This document shows, in pieces, positions 1-5,050 of a DNA stretch of 5,050 nucleotides. The stretch is taken from assembly GCA_964438715.1 (NCBI GenBank), contig CAYTLQ010000176.1:1-5050 (forward strand), read 5' to 3'. The notes under the pieces were generated by a model, which worked only from the letters and a program-made list of their open reading frames with translations, was not told the origin of the DNA and did no database searches. The stretch is from CAYTLQ01 sp964438715. GTDB lineage: Bacteria; Bacteroidota; Ignavibacteria; Ignavibacteriales; Ignavibacteriaceae. How positions within the stretch are numbered: the stretch's first letter is position 1; each line of letters starts with the position of its first letter. The position numbers and the translations under genes were made by a program.

Positions 1-51
1 TTACCGCTTGCTGGTAGAATGAGAAAGCAATAAATTAAACTTTTTCAAAAA

Positions 52-92
52 TATAAAAAAAAAAGAGCACGAGTGTACACTTCCGTTCTTTT
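52..92 (-). terminator. Probable intrinsic terminator after rplQ
   Basis: Read on the minus strand, about 20 bases after the rplQ stop, positions 92-61 form an imperfect inverted repeat. AAAAGA at the base pairs with TCTTTT. An interrupted middle follows, and the tip is built on the palindrome GTGTACAC (73-80). The descending arm runs straight into ten consecutive U residues in the transcript (the A run at 55-64). This layout at the end of a nine-gene run fits a Rho-independent terminator. The stem has several mismatches and few G-C pairs, so it may be weak. The arms are nearly symmetric and the plus strand also ends in TTCTTTT, so it might act in both directions. No folding energy was computed. 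Confidence 0.55.
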
Positions 93-112
93 GGTAAAAA
101 AGTTATTTGAAT

Positions 113-592
113 TTATTTGGTTTCTTCTACTACTTTTGCATCTTCAACATTACCTGCTTGTTTTTTTGCTTTACGGGCTTCTGCCTTTTGTTCACGCGTT
201 GATTTATTTTCTTCTGCACGCTCATTGACTATTGCATTATAATCAACCAACTCAATAATACCCATTTCGGCGGCATCACCGAGCCTGCGACCTAAATGAA
301 CAACCCGAGTATATCCACCGGCCCGTTCACCAATCTGAGTTACAATATCACTAAATAACTCCTTAACCACATCTTTATCTTTAATCATTTCCATGATAAG
401 TTTTTTATTGTGGAGGTCGCCCTTGCGTGCCTTGGTAATAATTGGCTCGACAAAAGAACGAAGCTCTTTTGCCTTAGCAAGAGTAGTTTTAATTCTTTTA
501 TGCTTCAATAAAGCTGTGGCTAAATTAATCAACAGAGCCTTTCGATGACTAGCTGTTCTTTTTAATTTTCTGCCTTTTACTCCATGTCTCAT
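113..592 (-). CDS. rplQ: 50S ribosomal protein L17
   Basis: L17 is a large-subunit protein that binds 23S rRNA near the peptide exit tunnel. The 159-residue product opens with the family signature MRHGVKGRKLKR, followed by SHRKALL and the KRIKTTLAKAKELR segment (residues about 32-45). GGYTRVVHLGRRLGDAAEMGIIEL (92-115, shown in part: GYTRV, RRLGD) closes the conserved core. Residues about 120-159 form a charged Lys/Glu/Ala-rich tail with no clear motif, which makes the protein some 30 residues longer than the 127-residue E. coli L17. Extended tails of this kind are known in the Bacteroidota group. The ATG start is supported by a GAGG Shine-Dalgarno site (600-603) seven bases upstream. It is the last gene of the run, 22 bases after rpoA, and is followed by the likely terminator. 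Confidence 0.98.
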   Translation of the reverse strand: MRHGVKGRKLKRTASHRKALLINLATALLKHKRIKTTLAKAKELRSFVEPIITKARKGDLHNKKLIMEMIKDKDVVKELFSDIVTQIGERAGGYTRVVHLGRRLGDAAEMGIIELVDYNAIVNERAEENKSTREQKAEARKAKKQAGNVEDAKVVEETK

Positions 593-614
593 TGAAATTC
601 CTCAGAGAATAATA

Positions 615-1613
615 TTAGTTATTTTCGTTTTCGTCTTTTAAGTATTTATCAACATCCATTCCGAATTCAAGCCCGAATCCTTCAATAATTTCAGTCAACT
701 CCGCTAAGGATTTCCGTCCGAAATTCCTGAATTTTAACATCTCCGATTCATCTCGACGAACAAGGTCGGATATTGTTTTTATACTTGCCGCTTTGAGGCA
801 GTTATGAGCACGGACACTCAGCTCAAGATCATCAACATTGATCAGAAGAATTTTCTTAATTCTCTCTTTTTCAGTATCCTTTTTCTGCTCGACAAGTTTT
901 TCTTCAGGCTCCTTATCAAGGTTGATAAATAGCTGAAGATGCTCACGGAGAATTTTTGCTGATTGTGTTAATGCCTCATCGGGTAAAATTGTTCCATCAG
1001 TAAAAATTTCCAGTGTCAACTTCTCATAATCATTTTTATCGCCTATACGAACATTCTCGATTTCGTATTTTACATTTTTAATAGGTGTAAAAATCGAATC
1101 AATTGCTATTGTACCAAGTGGGTACTCCGGCGATTTATTTTCAATTGACGGAACATATCCACGACCTTTCCCAATACGCAATTCTAACGAGAATTTTGCA
1201 TTCTTGTTCAGTGTGGCAATATGTAACTCCGGGTTCATTACTTCAATTTCATTACTCTTTTTCTGGATATCGGCAGCGGTAAATTCACCTTCGCCATTAA
1301 AGGTAAGATCAATCTTTATGGGTGTTTTTTTATCTTTAAGCTTCAGACGAACCTGTTTGAGATTAAGAATCATCTCTGTAACATCTTCTACTACACCCGG
1401 TATTGTAGTAAATTCATGTAAAACATCGCTGAATTTAACCGCAACAATAGCCGCGCCGGTTAAAGAAGAAAGCAGAACCCTGCGGAGTGAATTTCCTAAA
1501 GTTACTCCATATCCTCTCTCAAGAGGTTGTAAGGTAAACTTACCGTAAGTATTACTAAAACTCTGTTCATCCAAAACAACATTTTCAGGCATCTTCAAAT
1601 TAGAAAAACTCAT
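615..1613 (-). CDS. rpoA: DNA-directed RNA polymerase subunit alpha
   Basis: The alpha subunit dimerises to start RNA polymerase assembly, and its C-terminal domain contacts promoter UP elements and activators. The protein has 332 residues, the usual length. The N-terminal domain (about 1-232) shows PLERGYGVTLGNSLRRVLLSS, shown here as GYGVTLGN and LRRVLLSS, with the assembly arginines R44/R45. HEFTTIPGV and EDVTEMILNLK follow. A charged linker (about 233-255) joins the C-terminal domain. There VRAHNCLK supplies R268, N271, C272 and K274, matching E. coli R265, N268, C269 and K271. NFGRKSLAE supplies G299, K301, S302 and E305, matching E. coli G296, K298, S299 and E302. The promoter-DNA contact surface therefore looks intact. 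The ATG start has a GAGG site (1622-1625) eight bases upstream. The gene lies 26 bases after rpsD, as in most bacteria. The sequence resembles Chlorobi/Ignavibacteria alpha from memory. Confidence 0.99.
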   Translation of the reverse strand: MSFSNLKMPENVVLDEQSFSNTYGKFTLQPLERGYGVTLGNSLRRVLLSSLTGAAIVAVKFSDVLHEFTTIPGVVEDVTEMILNLKQVRLKLKDKKTPIKIDLTFNGEGEFTAADIQKKSNEIEVMNPELHIATLNKNAKFSLELRIGKGRGYVPSIENKSPEYPLGTIAIDSIFTPIKNVKYEIENVRIGDKNDYEKLTLEIFTDGTILPDEALTQSAKILREHLQLFINLDKEPEEKLVEQKKDTEKERIKKILLINVDDLELSVRAHNCLKAASIKTISDLVRRDESEMLKFRNFGRKSLAELTEIIEGFGLEFGMDVDKYLKDENENN

Positions 1614-1639
1614 CGTTAAAACCTCAGTTTAATTATAAA

Positions 1640-2266
1640 TTACTTCGAATAGAGCTCTACTACTAACTGCTCATTGGCATTAAGTGGTATCTCTGTTCTT
1701 TCCGGGACCAGCAAAAATGTTCCGCTGAGTGAGGCTTTATCTATACTGAGCCATGAAAACTGATTATCCCTTGCTCTCTTCAGCGAATTATGGATAGTAT
1801 CGAGTTTCTTACTTTTCTCTTTGATTTTTACTACATCACCTGGGGTAAGAATGTAAGAGGGGATATCTACTAATGTTGAATTAACGATTACATGGCGATG
1901 ACGAACCAACTGTCTGGCAGCTTTTCTTGATGGAGCGAAGCCAAGGCGATAAACAACATTATCTAAACGACGCTCGAGAAGTTTCACGAGGTTTTCACCT
2001 GTAATACCCTTCTGGCGTGACGCTTTTTCAAAATATGTGCGGAATTGACTTTCGAGCAAACCGTAAATTCTTTTAATTTTTTGTTTTTCACGAAGCTGAA
2101 CTCCATACTCAGAAATTTTTGCCCGACGACTTACACCATGCTGTCCCGGAGGATAATTCCTCTTTTCGAGCGGGCATTTTTCTGAAAGGCATTTCGACCC
2201 TTTTAAGTATAATTTTTGTTTTTCGCGTCTGCATAATTTACATACAGACCCTGTGTATCTTGCCAT
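1640..2266 (-). CDS. rpsD: 30S ribosomal protein S4, zinc-binding (C+) form
   Basis: S4 is a primary 16S rRNA binder that starts assembly of the small-subunit body and contributes to decoding accuracy and mRNA unwinding at the entry site. In E. coli it also represses the alpha operon. The 208-residue product begins MARYTGSVCKLC and carries four cysteines, C9, C12, C26 and C31, spaced as in the zinc-binding N-terminal domain of Thermus S4. YPPGQHG (38-44) and the SEYGVQLREKQK helix follow. The S4 RNA-binding domain spans about 98-158 (RRLDNVVYRLGFAPSR, then VRHRHVIVN). The protein ends with the typical NEQLVVELYSK. The ATG start has GGAG (2277-2280) ten bases upstream, a slightly long spacing. 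It is flanked by rpsK (20 bases) and rpoA (26 bases). Nothing appears damaged. Confidence 0.99.
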   Translation of the reverse strand: MARYTGSVCKLCRREKQKLYLKGSKCLSEKCPLEKRNYPPGQHGVSRRAKISEYGVQLREKQKIKRIYGLLESQFRTYFEKASRQKGITGENLVKLLERRLDNVVYRLGFAPSRKAARQLVRHRHVIVNSTLVDIPSYILTPGDVVKIKEKSKKLDTIHNSLKRARDNQFSWLSIDKASLSGTFLLVPERTEIPLNANEQLVVELYSK

Positions 2267-2286
2267 TCTAATAAATCTCCGTTATA

Positions 2287-2673
2287 TTAAACTCTTCTTC
2301 TCTTTGGGGGACGACAGCCATTATGAGGAATAGGGGTTACATCCCTTATAGAAGTTATCTCAAGGCCAATTGTTGAAAGGGCTCGAATTGCAGACTCCCT
2401 ACCGGCACCGGGACCCTTAATTCTCACTTCAACTCTTCTCAGGCCTAAATCATAAGCCTCTTTAGCCGCAGCTTCACAAGTTGTTTGAGCTGCAAAGGGT
2501 GTATTTTTTCTAGACCCCTTGAAGCCGTTTCTGCCTGCTGACGACCAGGAGATAGTGTTACCATAAATATCAGTTAATACAACCTGCACATTATTGAAAG
2601 TAGCTTTTATATGAGCTACGCCATTTGCATCTACGGTTGCTTTCTTTTTTGTCTTTTTTACTGATTTAGCCAA
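2287..2673 (-). CDS. rpsK: 30S ribosomal protein S11
   Basis: S11 sits on the platform of the small subunit, next to S7 at the mRNA exit region, and binds 16S rRNA. The 128-residue product has a short lysine-rich N-terminus (SVKKTKKK), then AHIKATFNNVQVVLTD (20-35) and SWSSAGRNGFKGSRKNTPFAAQ, seen as SAGRNGFKGSRK and TPFAAQ. KGPGAGRESAIRAL (87-99) and the C-terminal signature DVTPIPHNGCRPPKRRRV (111-128) complete it. The signature includes the Asn118-Gly119 pair, where isoaspartate forms in E. coli S11. The start is TTG, chosen because it gives the conserved MAK N-terminus and because AAAGGAG lies six bases upstream. The only nearby ATG (2676-2678) is out of frame. It follows rpsM by 18 bases and precedes rpsD by 20. 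Confidence 0.98.
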   Translation of the reverse strand: MAKSVKKTKKKATVDANGVAHIKATFNNVQVVLTDIYGNTISWSSAGRNGFKGSRKNTPFAAQTTCEAAAKEAYDLGLRRVEVRIKGPGAGRESAIRALSTIGLEITSIRDVTPIPHNGCRPPKRRRV

Positions 2674-2679
2674 TGCATT

Positions 2680-2686
2680 CTCCTTT
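2680..2686 (-). promoter_or_regulatory. Shine-Dalgarno site of rpsK
   Basis: The minus strand reads AAAGGAG here, with six bases between the final G and the TTG start of rpsK. This near-consensus site fixes the TTG as the start. It places the out-of-frame ATG at 2678-2676 only one base away, too close for efficient use. Confidence 0.85.
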
Positions 2687-2691
2687 GGTTA

Positions 2692-3075
2692 TTACTTCTT
2701 AGCAGCTACTTTTTTCTTACCGGCAACAGTACGGCGTTTTCCCTTCCGTGTGCGTGAATTAGTTCTCGTGCGCTGACCACGAACAGGAAGTCCCTTACGA
2801 TGACGCAATCCGCGGTAACTGCCTATATCCATAAGACGCTTTATATTCAATTGAATCTCGGAACGCAAAGCGCCTTCAACTTTGTAATCCGACTGAATGA
2901 CGGACCGTATTGAAGCAACTTCATCTTCAGTGAGTGTGTGAACCCGGCGATCCGGATCCAACTTGGTTTTTTCTATAATTTCTTTTGCAATGTGCGGACC
3001 AATTCCAAAGATATATTGGAGTCCGAAATACAGTTTTTTATTTTTTGGTAAATCTACACCAGCTATACGTGCCAA
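2692..3075 (-). CDS. rpsM: 30S ribosomal protein S13
   Basis: S13 lies in the head of the small subunit, contacts the P-site tRNA through its C-terminal tail, and forms intersubunit bridges with the large subunit. The 127-residue product begins MARIAGVDLPKNKK. YIFGIGPHIAKEII (21-34) is the helix-hairpin-helix-like segment. DIGSYRGLRHRKGLPVRGQRT (83-103, key motif GLRHRKGLPVRGQ) is the family signature, followed by RTNSRTRKGKRR and a lysine/alanine-rich tail. Length is normal. The start codon is TTG; it reproduces the conserved MARIAGV N-terminus and has AAAGGAG seven bases upstream, and no in-frame ATG competes. It follows rpmJ by 19 bases. In E. coli rpsM opens the alpha operon behind its own promoter and S4-binding leader. 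Here there is no room for either. Confidence 0.98.
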   Translation of the reverse strand: MARIAGVDLPKNKKLYFGLQYIFGIGPHIAKEIIEKTKLDPDRRVHTLTEDEVASIRSVIQSDYKVEGALRSEIQLNIKRLMDIGSYRGLRHRKGLPVRGQRTRTNSRTRKGKRRTVAGKKKVAAKK

Positions 3076-3082
3076 TACTTCT

Positions 3083-3089
3083 CTCCTTT
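3083..3089 (-). promoter_or_regulatory. Shine-Dalgarno site of rpsM
   Basis: The minus strand reads AAAGGAG with a seven-base spacer (AGAAGTA) before the TTG start of rpsM. The strong site in the 19-base gap after rpmJ supports initiation at TTG and probably compensates for the weak start codon. Confidence 0.85.
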
Positions 3090-3094
3090 ACTGT

Positions 3095-3208
3095 TTAGCC
3101 CTGACGCTGTTTATGTTTTGGATTTTTGCAAATTACACGCACAACGCCTTTGCGTTTAATCACTTTGCAATTCTCACAAATTTTTCTAACTGATGACCGT
3201 ACTTTCAT
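3095..3208 (-). CDS. rpmJ: 50S ribosomal protein L36, zinc-binding form
   Basis: L36 is the smallest large-subunit protein and helps fold 23S rRNA near the GTPase-associated region. Translating the minus strand from the ATG at 3208 gives 37 residues and a TAA stop. The protein begins MKVRSSVRKICENCK and ends NPKHKQRQG, with IKRKGVVRVIC between them. Length and both ends match the family exactly. C11, C14, C27 and H32 form the CCCH zinc site, so this is the C+ form. GGAG (3214-3217) lies five bases upstream, next to the TAG stop of infA, ten bases before the start. It sits between infA and rpsM, as in many bacteria. The gene is short enough to be lost in automated calling. Confidence 0.97.
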   Translation of the reverse strand: MKVRSSVRKICENCKVIKRKGVVRVICKNPKHKQRQG

Positions 3209-3218
3209 CACTACTCCA

Positions 3219-3437
3219 CTATTTATAACGGTAGGTTATCCTACCCTTTGTTAAATCATACGGAGATAATTCAATGGAAACTTTATCTCCAACTAAAATT
3301 TTTATGAAATGCATACGCATTTTTCCTGAAATATGAGCTAATATTTCATGACCATTATCAAGGCGAACCTTGAAATGTGCATTTGGAAGAGTTTCCGATA
3401 CAATTCCATCTACTTTAATTGGACCTTGTTTCGACAT
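3219..3437 (-). CDS. infA: Translation initiation factor IF-1
   Basis: IF-1 binds the A site of the 30S subunit, cooperates with IF-2 and IF-3, and keeps elongator tRNAs out during initiation. The 72-residue product is the standard length and a single S1-like OB-fold domain. Recognisable parts are MSKQGPIKVDGIVSETLPNA (1-20), HFKVRLDNGHEILAHISGKMR (key motif LDNGHEILAHISGKMR, 26-41), IKILVGDKVSIELSPYD (45-61) and GRITYRYK (65-72). The N-terminus carries Gln-Gly-Pro where many bacteria have acidic residues (as in MAKED), a variation common in several phyla. The ATG begins one base after the map stop (TAA-T-ATG). No good SD precedes it, so it is probably translated by coupling to map. The stop is TAG. 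Confidence 0.98.
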   Translation of the reverse strand: MSKQGPIKVDGIVSETLPNAHFKVRLDNGHEILAHISGKMRMHFIKILVGDKVSIELSPYDLTKGRITYRYK

Positions 3438-3438
3438 A

Positions 3439-4200
3439 TTAGCTTACTGTAAGTATTTCCGGCTTATTGCCATTAATTAAAATTGTATGTTCAAAATGAG
3501 CGGAGGGTGAACCGTCTCTGCTTACTACTGTCCATCCATCCGACTTAAAAATAACTTCGTATGTTCCTGCATTTACCATTGGTTCAATTGCCAATGTCAT
3601 ACCATTTTTCAGTTTCGGACCAGATCCCTTTGTTCCATAGTTTGGTATTGAGGGATCTTCATGAAGCCTCTTACCTACACCATGACCACATAACTCCCGC
3701 ACTACTCCAAATCCATGGGCTTCAACATACTTTTGAACGGCATAGGAAATATCCTGGACACGGTTTTTTTCTATGGCCTGCTCTATACCACGATAGAGGG
3801 ATTGTTCAGTGACTTCCATTAATAATTTTTTCTGCTCACTGACATTTCCAATCCCCACGGTTAGCGCTGCATCGCCATAGAAACCTTTTTTCACTACACC
3901 AACATCCAGAGAGACAATATCTCCTTCAGCAAGTTTTCTGTTTCCCGGAATACCATGTACTACTTCTTCGTTAACCGAACTACAAATACTTCCCGGAAAC
4001 GGAATTCCAGTGCCGCTACGATACCCCTTAAACGCAGGTATCGCATCATTACTTCTGATAAAATCTTCAGCAAGTATATCTAAGTCAAGAGTTGTCACGC
4101 CAGCCTTTGCTTCCCTTTTCAAAAGCTGAAGTGTCTGAGCAACTATTCTACAACTCTCCCTGATGTAATCAATTTCTCTTTTAGTCTTGATTAAAATCAA
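3439..4200 (-). CDS. map: Methionine aminopeptidase, type I
   Basis: This cytoplasmic metalloenzyme removes the initiator methionine from new proteins when the second residue is small, after deformylation. The 253-residue product is the normal size for a type Ia enzyme and spans one pita-bread fold. All five metal ligands are present: D99 (in SLDVGV), D110 (in YGDAAL), H173 (in CGHGVG), E206 (in AIEPM) and E237 (in HFEHTI). The substrate-contact histidines H82 (VVHGIP) and H180 (RLHEDP) also match E. coli H79 and H178. SVNEEVVHGIP and GTGIPFPGSIC are family hallmarks. The start is TTG, giving MILIKTKREI, which aligns with known MAP N-termini. The next in-frame Met (M128) would remove two ligands. 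It follows secY by nine bases and lacks a well-spaced SD, so coupling to secY is likely. No adk gene lies between them. Confidence 0.97.
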   Translation of the reverse strand: MILIKTKREIDYIRESCRIVAQTLQLLKREAKAGVTTLDLDILAEDFIRSNDAIPAFKGYRSGTGIPFPGSICSSVNEEVVHGIPGNRKLAEGDIVSLDVGVVKKGFYGDAALTVGIGNVSEQKKLLMEVTEQSLYRGIEQAIEKNRVQDISYAVQKYVEAHGFGVVRELCGHGVGKRLHEDPSIPNYGTKGSGPKLKNGMTLAIEPMVNAGTYEVIFKSDGWTVVSRDGSPSAHFEHTILINGNKPEILTVS

Positions 4201-4209
4201 TGACGAAAA

Positions 4210-5050
4210 CTATTTCCTACCCTTCAATTTTCCACTCTTCATAAAGCCATCATAATGGCGCATAAGAAGGTGACTTTCAATCTGCTGTAATGTATCTAAT
4301 GCAACACCAACAACAATCAATAAACTCGTACCGCCGAAAAACGAAGCGAATCGTCCGGAAACTCCAAGTGCTGAAACAAAAGTTGGTAAAATTGCAATGA
4401 TAGCAAGAAACACAGAACCCGGAAGAGTAATTCTTGTTAATATATTATCTATGAAATCAGAGGTGTGTTTACCTGGTCGTATTCCAGGGATAAAACCACC
4501 TTGCTTTTTCATCGTATCAGCCACTTCCTTTGGATTAAAAGCAATGGCTGTATAAAAATATGTAAAGAAAACTATAATCACTGCATAAATAACCGCATAC
4601 ACAGGAGATGAATAATGAAAATATGTTGCGATACTCTGCAGGAACTCTGAATCAGGGAAAAAAGACAGTACCGTATTTGGAATAAACATAATTGATTGCG
4701 CGAATATTATTGGCATTACGCCGGCAGTATTAACACGCAAAGGAATATACTGAGTAACTCCACCGTAAACTTTTCTTCCCACTACTCTTTTGGCATACTG
4801 AACCGGAATTCTTCTTGTCCCCTGAGTAACAAGAATAACACCCATAATAACAGCTACCATAAAGAATAAAATAATAATTTCAACTATAAGACTTCTCTGA
4901 TCAGAAGCAATGAGACGATACTCATCGAGTAACGCATAGGGGAAACGGTCAATAATACCAATGAAAATTATCATTGAAATACCATTACCAATGCCTTTTT
5001 CAGTAATTTGCTCACCCATCCACATCATAAAAATTGTACCCGAAGTTAAG
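4210..5050 (-). CDS. secY: Protein translocase subunit SecY (3' part, N-terminus outside window)
   Basis: SecY is the channel of the Sec translocon in the inner membrane, through which SecA or the ribosome passes unfolded proteins. Only the last 279 residues are visible. The frame stays open past the apparent ATG at 5028 to the window edge, and the extra residues LTSGTIF continue the family motif GT-F-MW-GEQIT, so that ATG is internal. About 160 N-terminal residues (helices 1-4 and the plug) are missing. GEQITEKGIGNGIS opens helix 5. Six hydrophobic segments lie near visible residues 23-40, 54-75, 110-131, 149-170, 210-228 and 239-255, fitting helices 5-10. The cytoplasmic loop IPVQYAKR and the loop with PGIRPG are conserved, and R191 matches E. 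coli R357, needed for SecA-driven export. The protein ends GKLKGRK with a TAG stop. Confidence 0.98.
   Translation of the reverse strand, partial: LTSGTIFMMWMGEQITEKGIGNGISMIIFIGIIDRFPYALLDEYRLIASDQRSLIVEIIILFFMVAVIMGVILVTQGTRRIPVQYAKRVVGRKVYGGVTQYIPLRVNTAGVMPIIFAQSIMFIPNTVLSFFPDSEFLQSIATYFHYSSPVYAVIYAVIIVFFTYFYTAIAFNPKEVADTMKKQGGFIPGIRPGKHTSDFIDNILTRITLPGSVFLAIIAILPTFVSALGVSGRFASFFGGTSLLIVVGVALDTLQQIESHLLMRHYDGFMKSGKLKGRK

Noticed and set aside
73..80. Palindrome GTGTACAC as an operator or restriction-type site
   Set aside because: It forms the tip of the probable terminator hairpin downstream of the last gene, and no promoter is nearby.
1204..1548. 114-codon plus-strand ORF
   Set aside because: It lies antisense inside rpoA, whose protein is fully conserved. 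The product has no recognisable motif and there is no SD or separate gene context.
2963..3193. 76-codon plus-strand ORF with a hydrophobic product
   Set aside because: It is antisense across rpsM and rpmJ. The hydrophobicity comes from the complement of lysine-rich codons, a usual shadow effect.
3561..3812. 83-codon plus-strand ORF
   Set aside because: It is antisense inside map, with a His/Leu-rich product of no known family. The map frame has all catalytic residues.
5026..5028. ATG that could be read as the start of a short SecY
   Set aside because: The frame is open upstream to the window edge, and those residues continue the conserved SecY motif, so the gene is cut by the window and not truncated.
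1..5050. Undescribed system, mobile element, CRISPR array, tRNA or riboswitch
   Set aside because: About 97% of the window is filled by nine well-known housekeeping genes with gaps of 26 bases or less. No direct repeats, transposase fragments or RNA-gene signatures were seen.

Overview
This window is a stretch of the conserved bacterial spc/alpha ribosomal-protein super-operon. Every gene lies on the minus strand and the DNA is AT-rich (roughly 40% GC by eye). In transcription order, from high to low coordinates, it reads secY (3' part only), map, infA, rpmJ, rpsM, rpsK, rpsD, rpoA, rplQ. Gaps between genes are 1 to 26 bases, and no promoter or terminator interrupts the set. A probable intrinsic terminator follows rplQ. 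The 37-codon rpmJ gene between infA and rpsM is easy to miss and is annotated here.

The order secY-map-infA-rpmJ without adk, the RpoA sequence and the extended L17 tail suggest the Bacteroidota/Chlorobiota/Ignavibacteriota group. I lean toward an Ignavibacteria-like organism: Shine-Dalgarno (SD) sites are clear at most genes, and S4 is the four-cysteine zinc form, which as I recall is not typical of Bacteroidia. This placement is inferred from recalled family sequences, not from a search.

Region by region: 4210-5050 encodes the last six membrane helices of the SecY translocon channel. 3439-4200 is methionine aminopeptidase, which trims the initiator Met from new proteins. 3219-3437 is initiation factor IF1. 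3095-3208 is L36 of the large subunit. 1640-3075 holds S13, S11 and S4 of the small subunit. 615-1613 is the RNA polymerase alpha subunit. 113-592 is L17. Positions 1-112 hold the terminator and about 50 bases to which no gene can be firmly assigned. Together the genes link transcription, ribosome assembly, initiation, N-terminal processing and secretion in one co-expressed unit.

I found no undescribed system, mobile element, CRISPR array or RNA gene. The points worth a second look are modest. Three of the eight visible starts (map, rpsM, rpsK) are TTG. infA starts one base after the map stop without a clear SD. An out-of-frame ATG sits inside the rpsK initiation region. S4 and L36 are both zinc-binding forms. 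There is no room for the known E. coli-type S4 regulatory leader ahead of rpsM.
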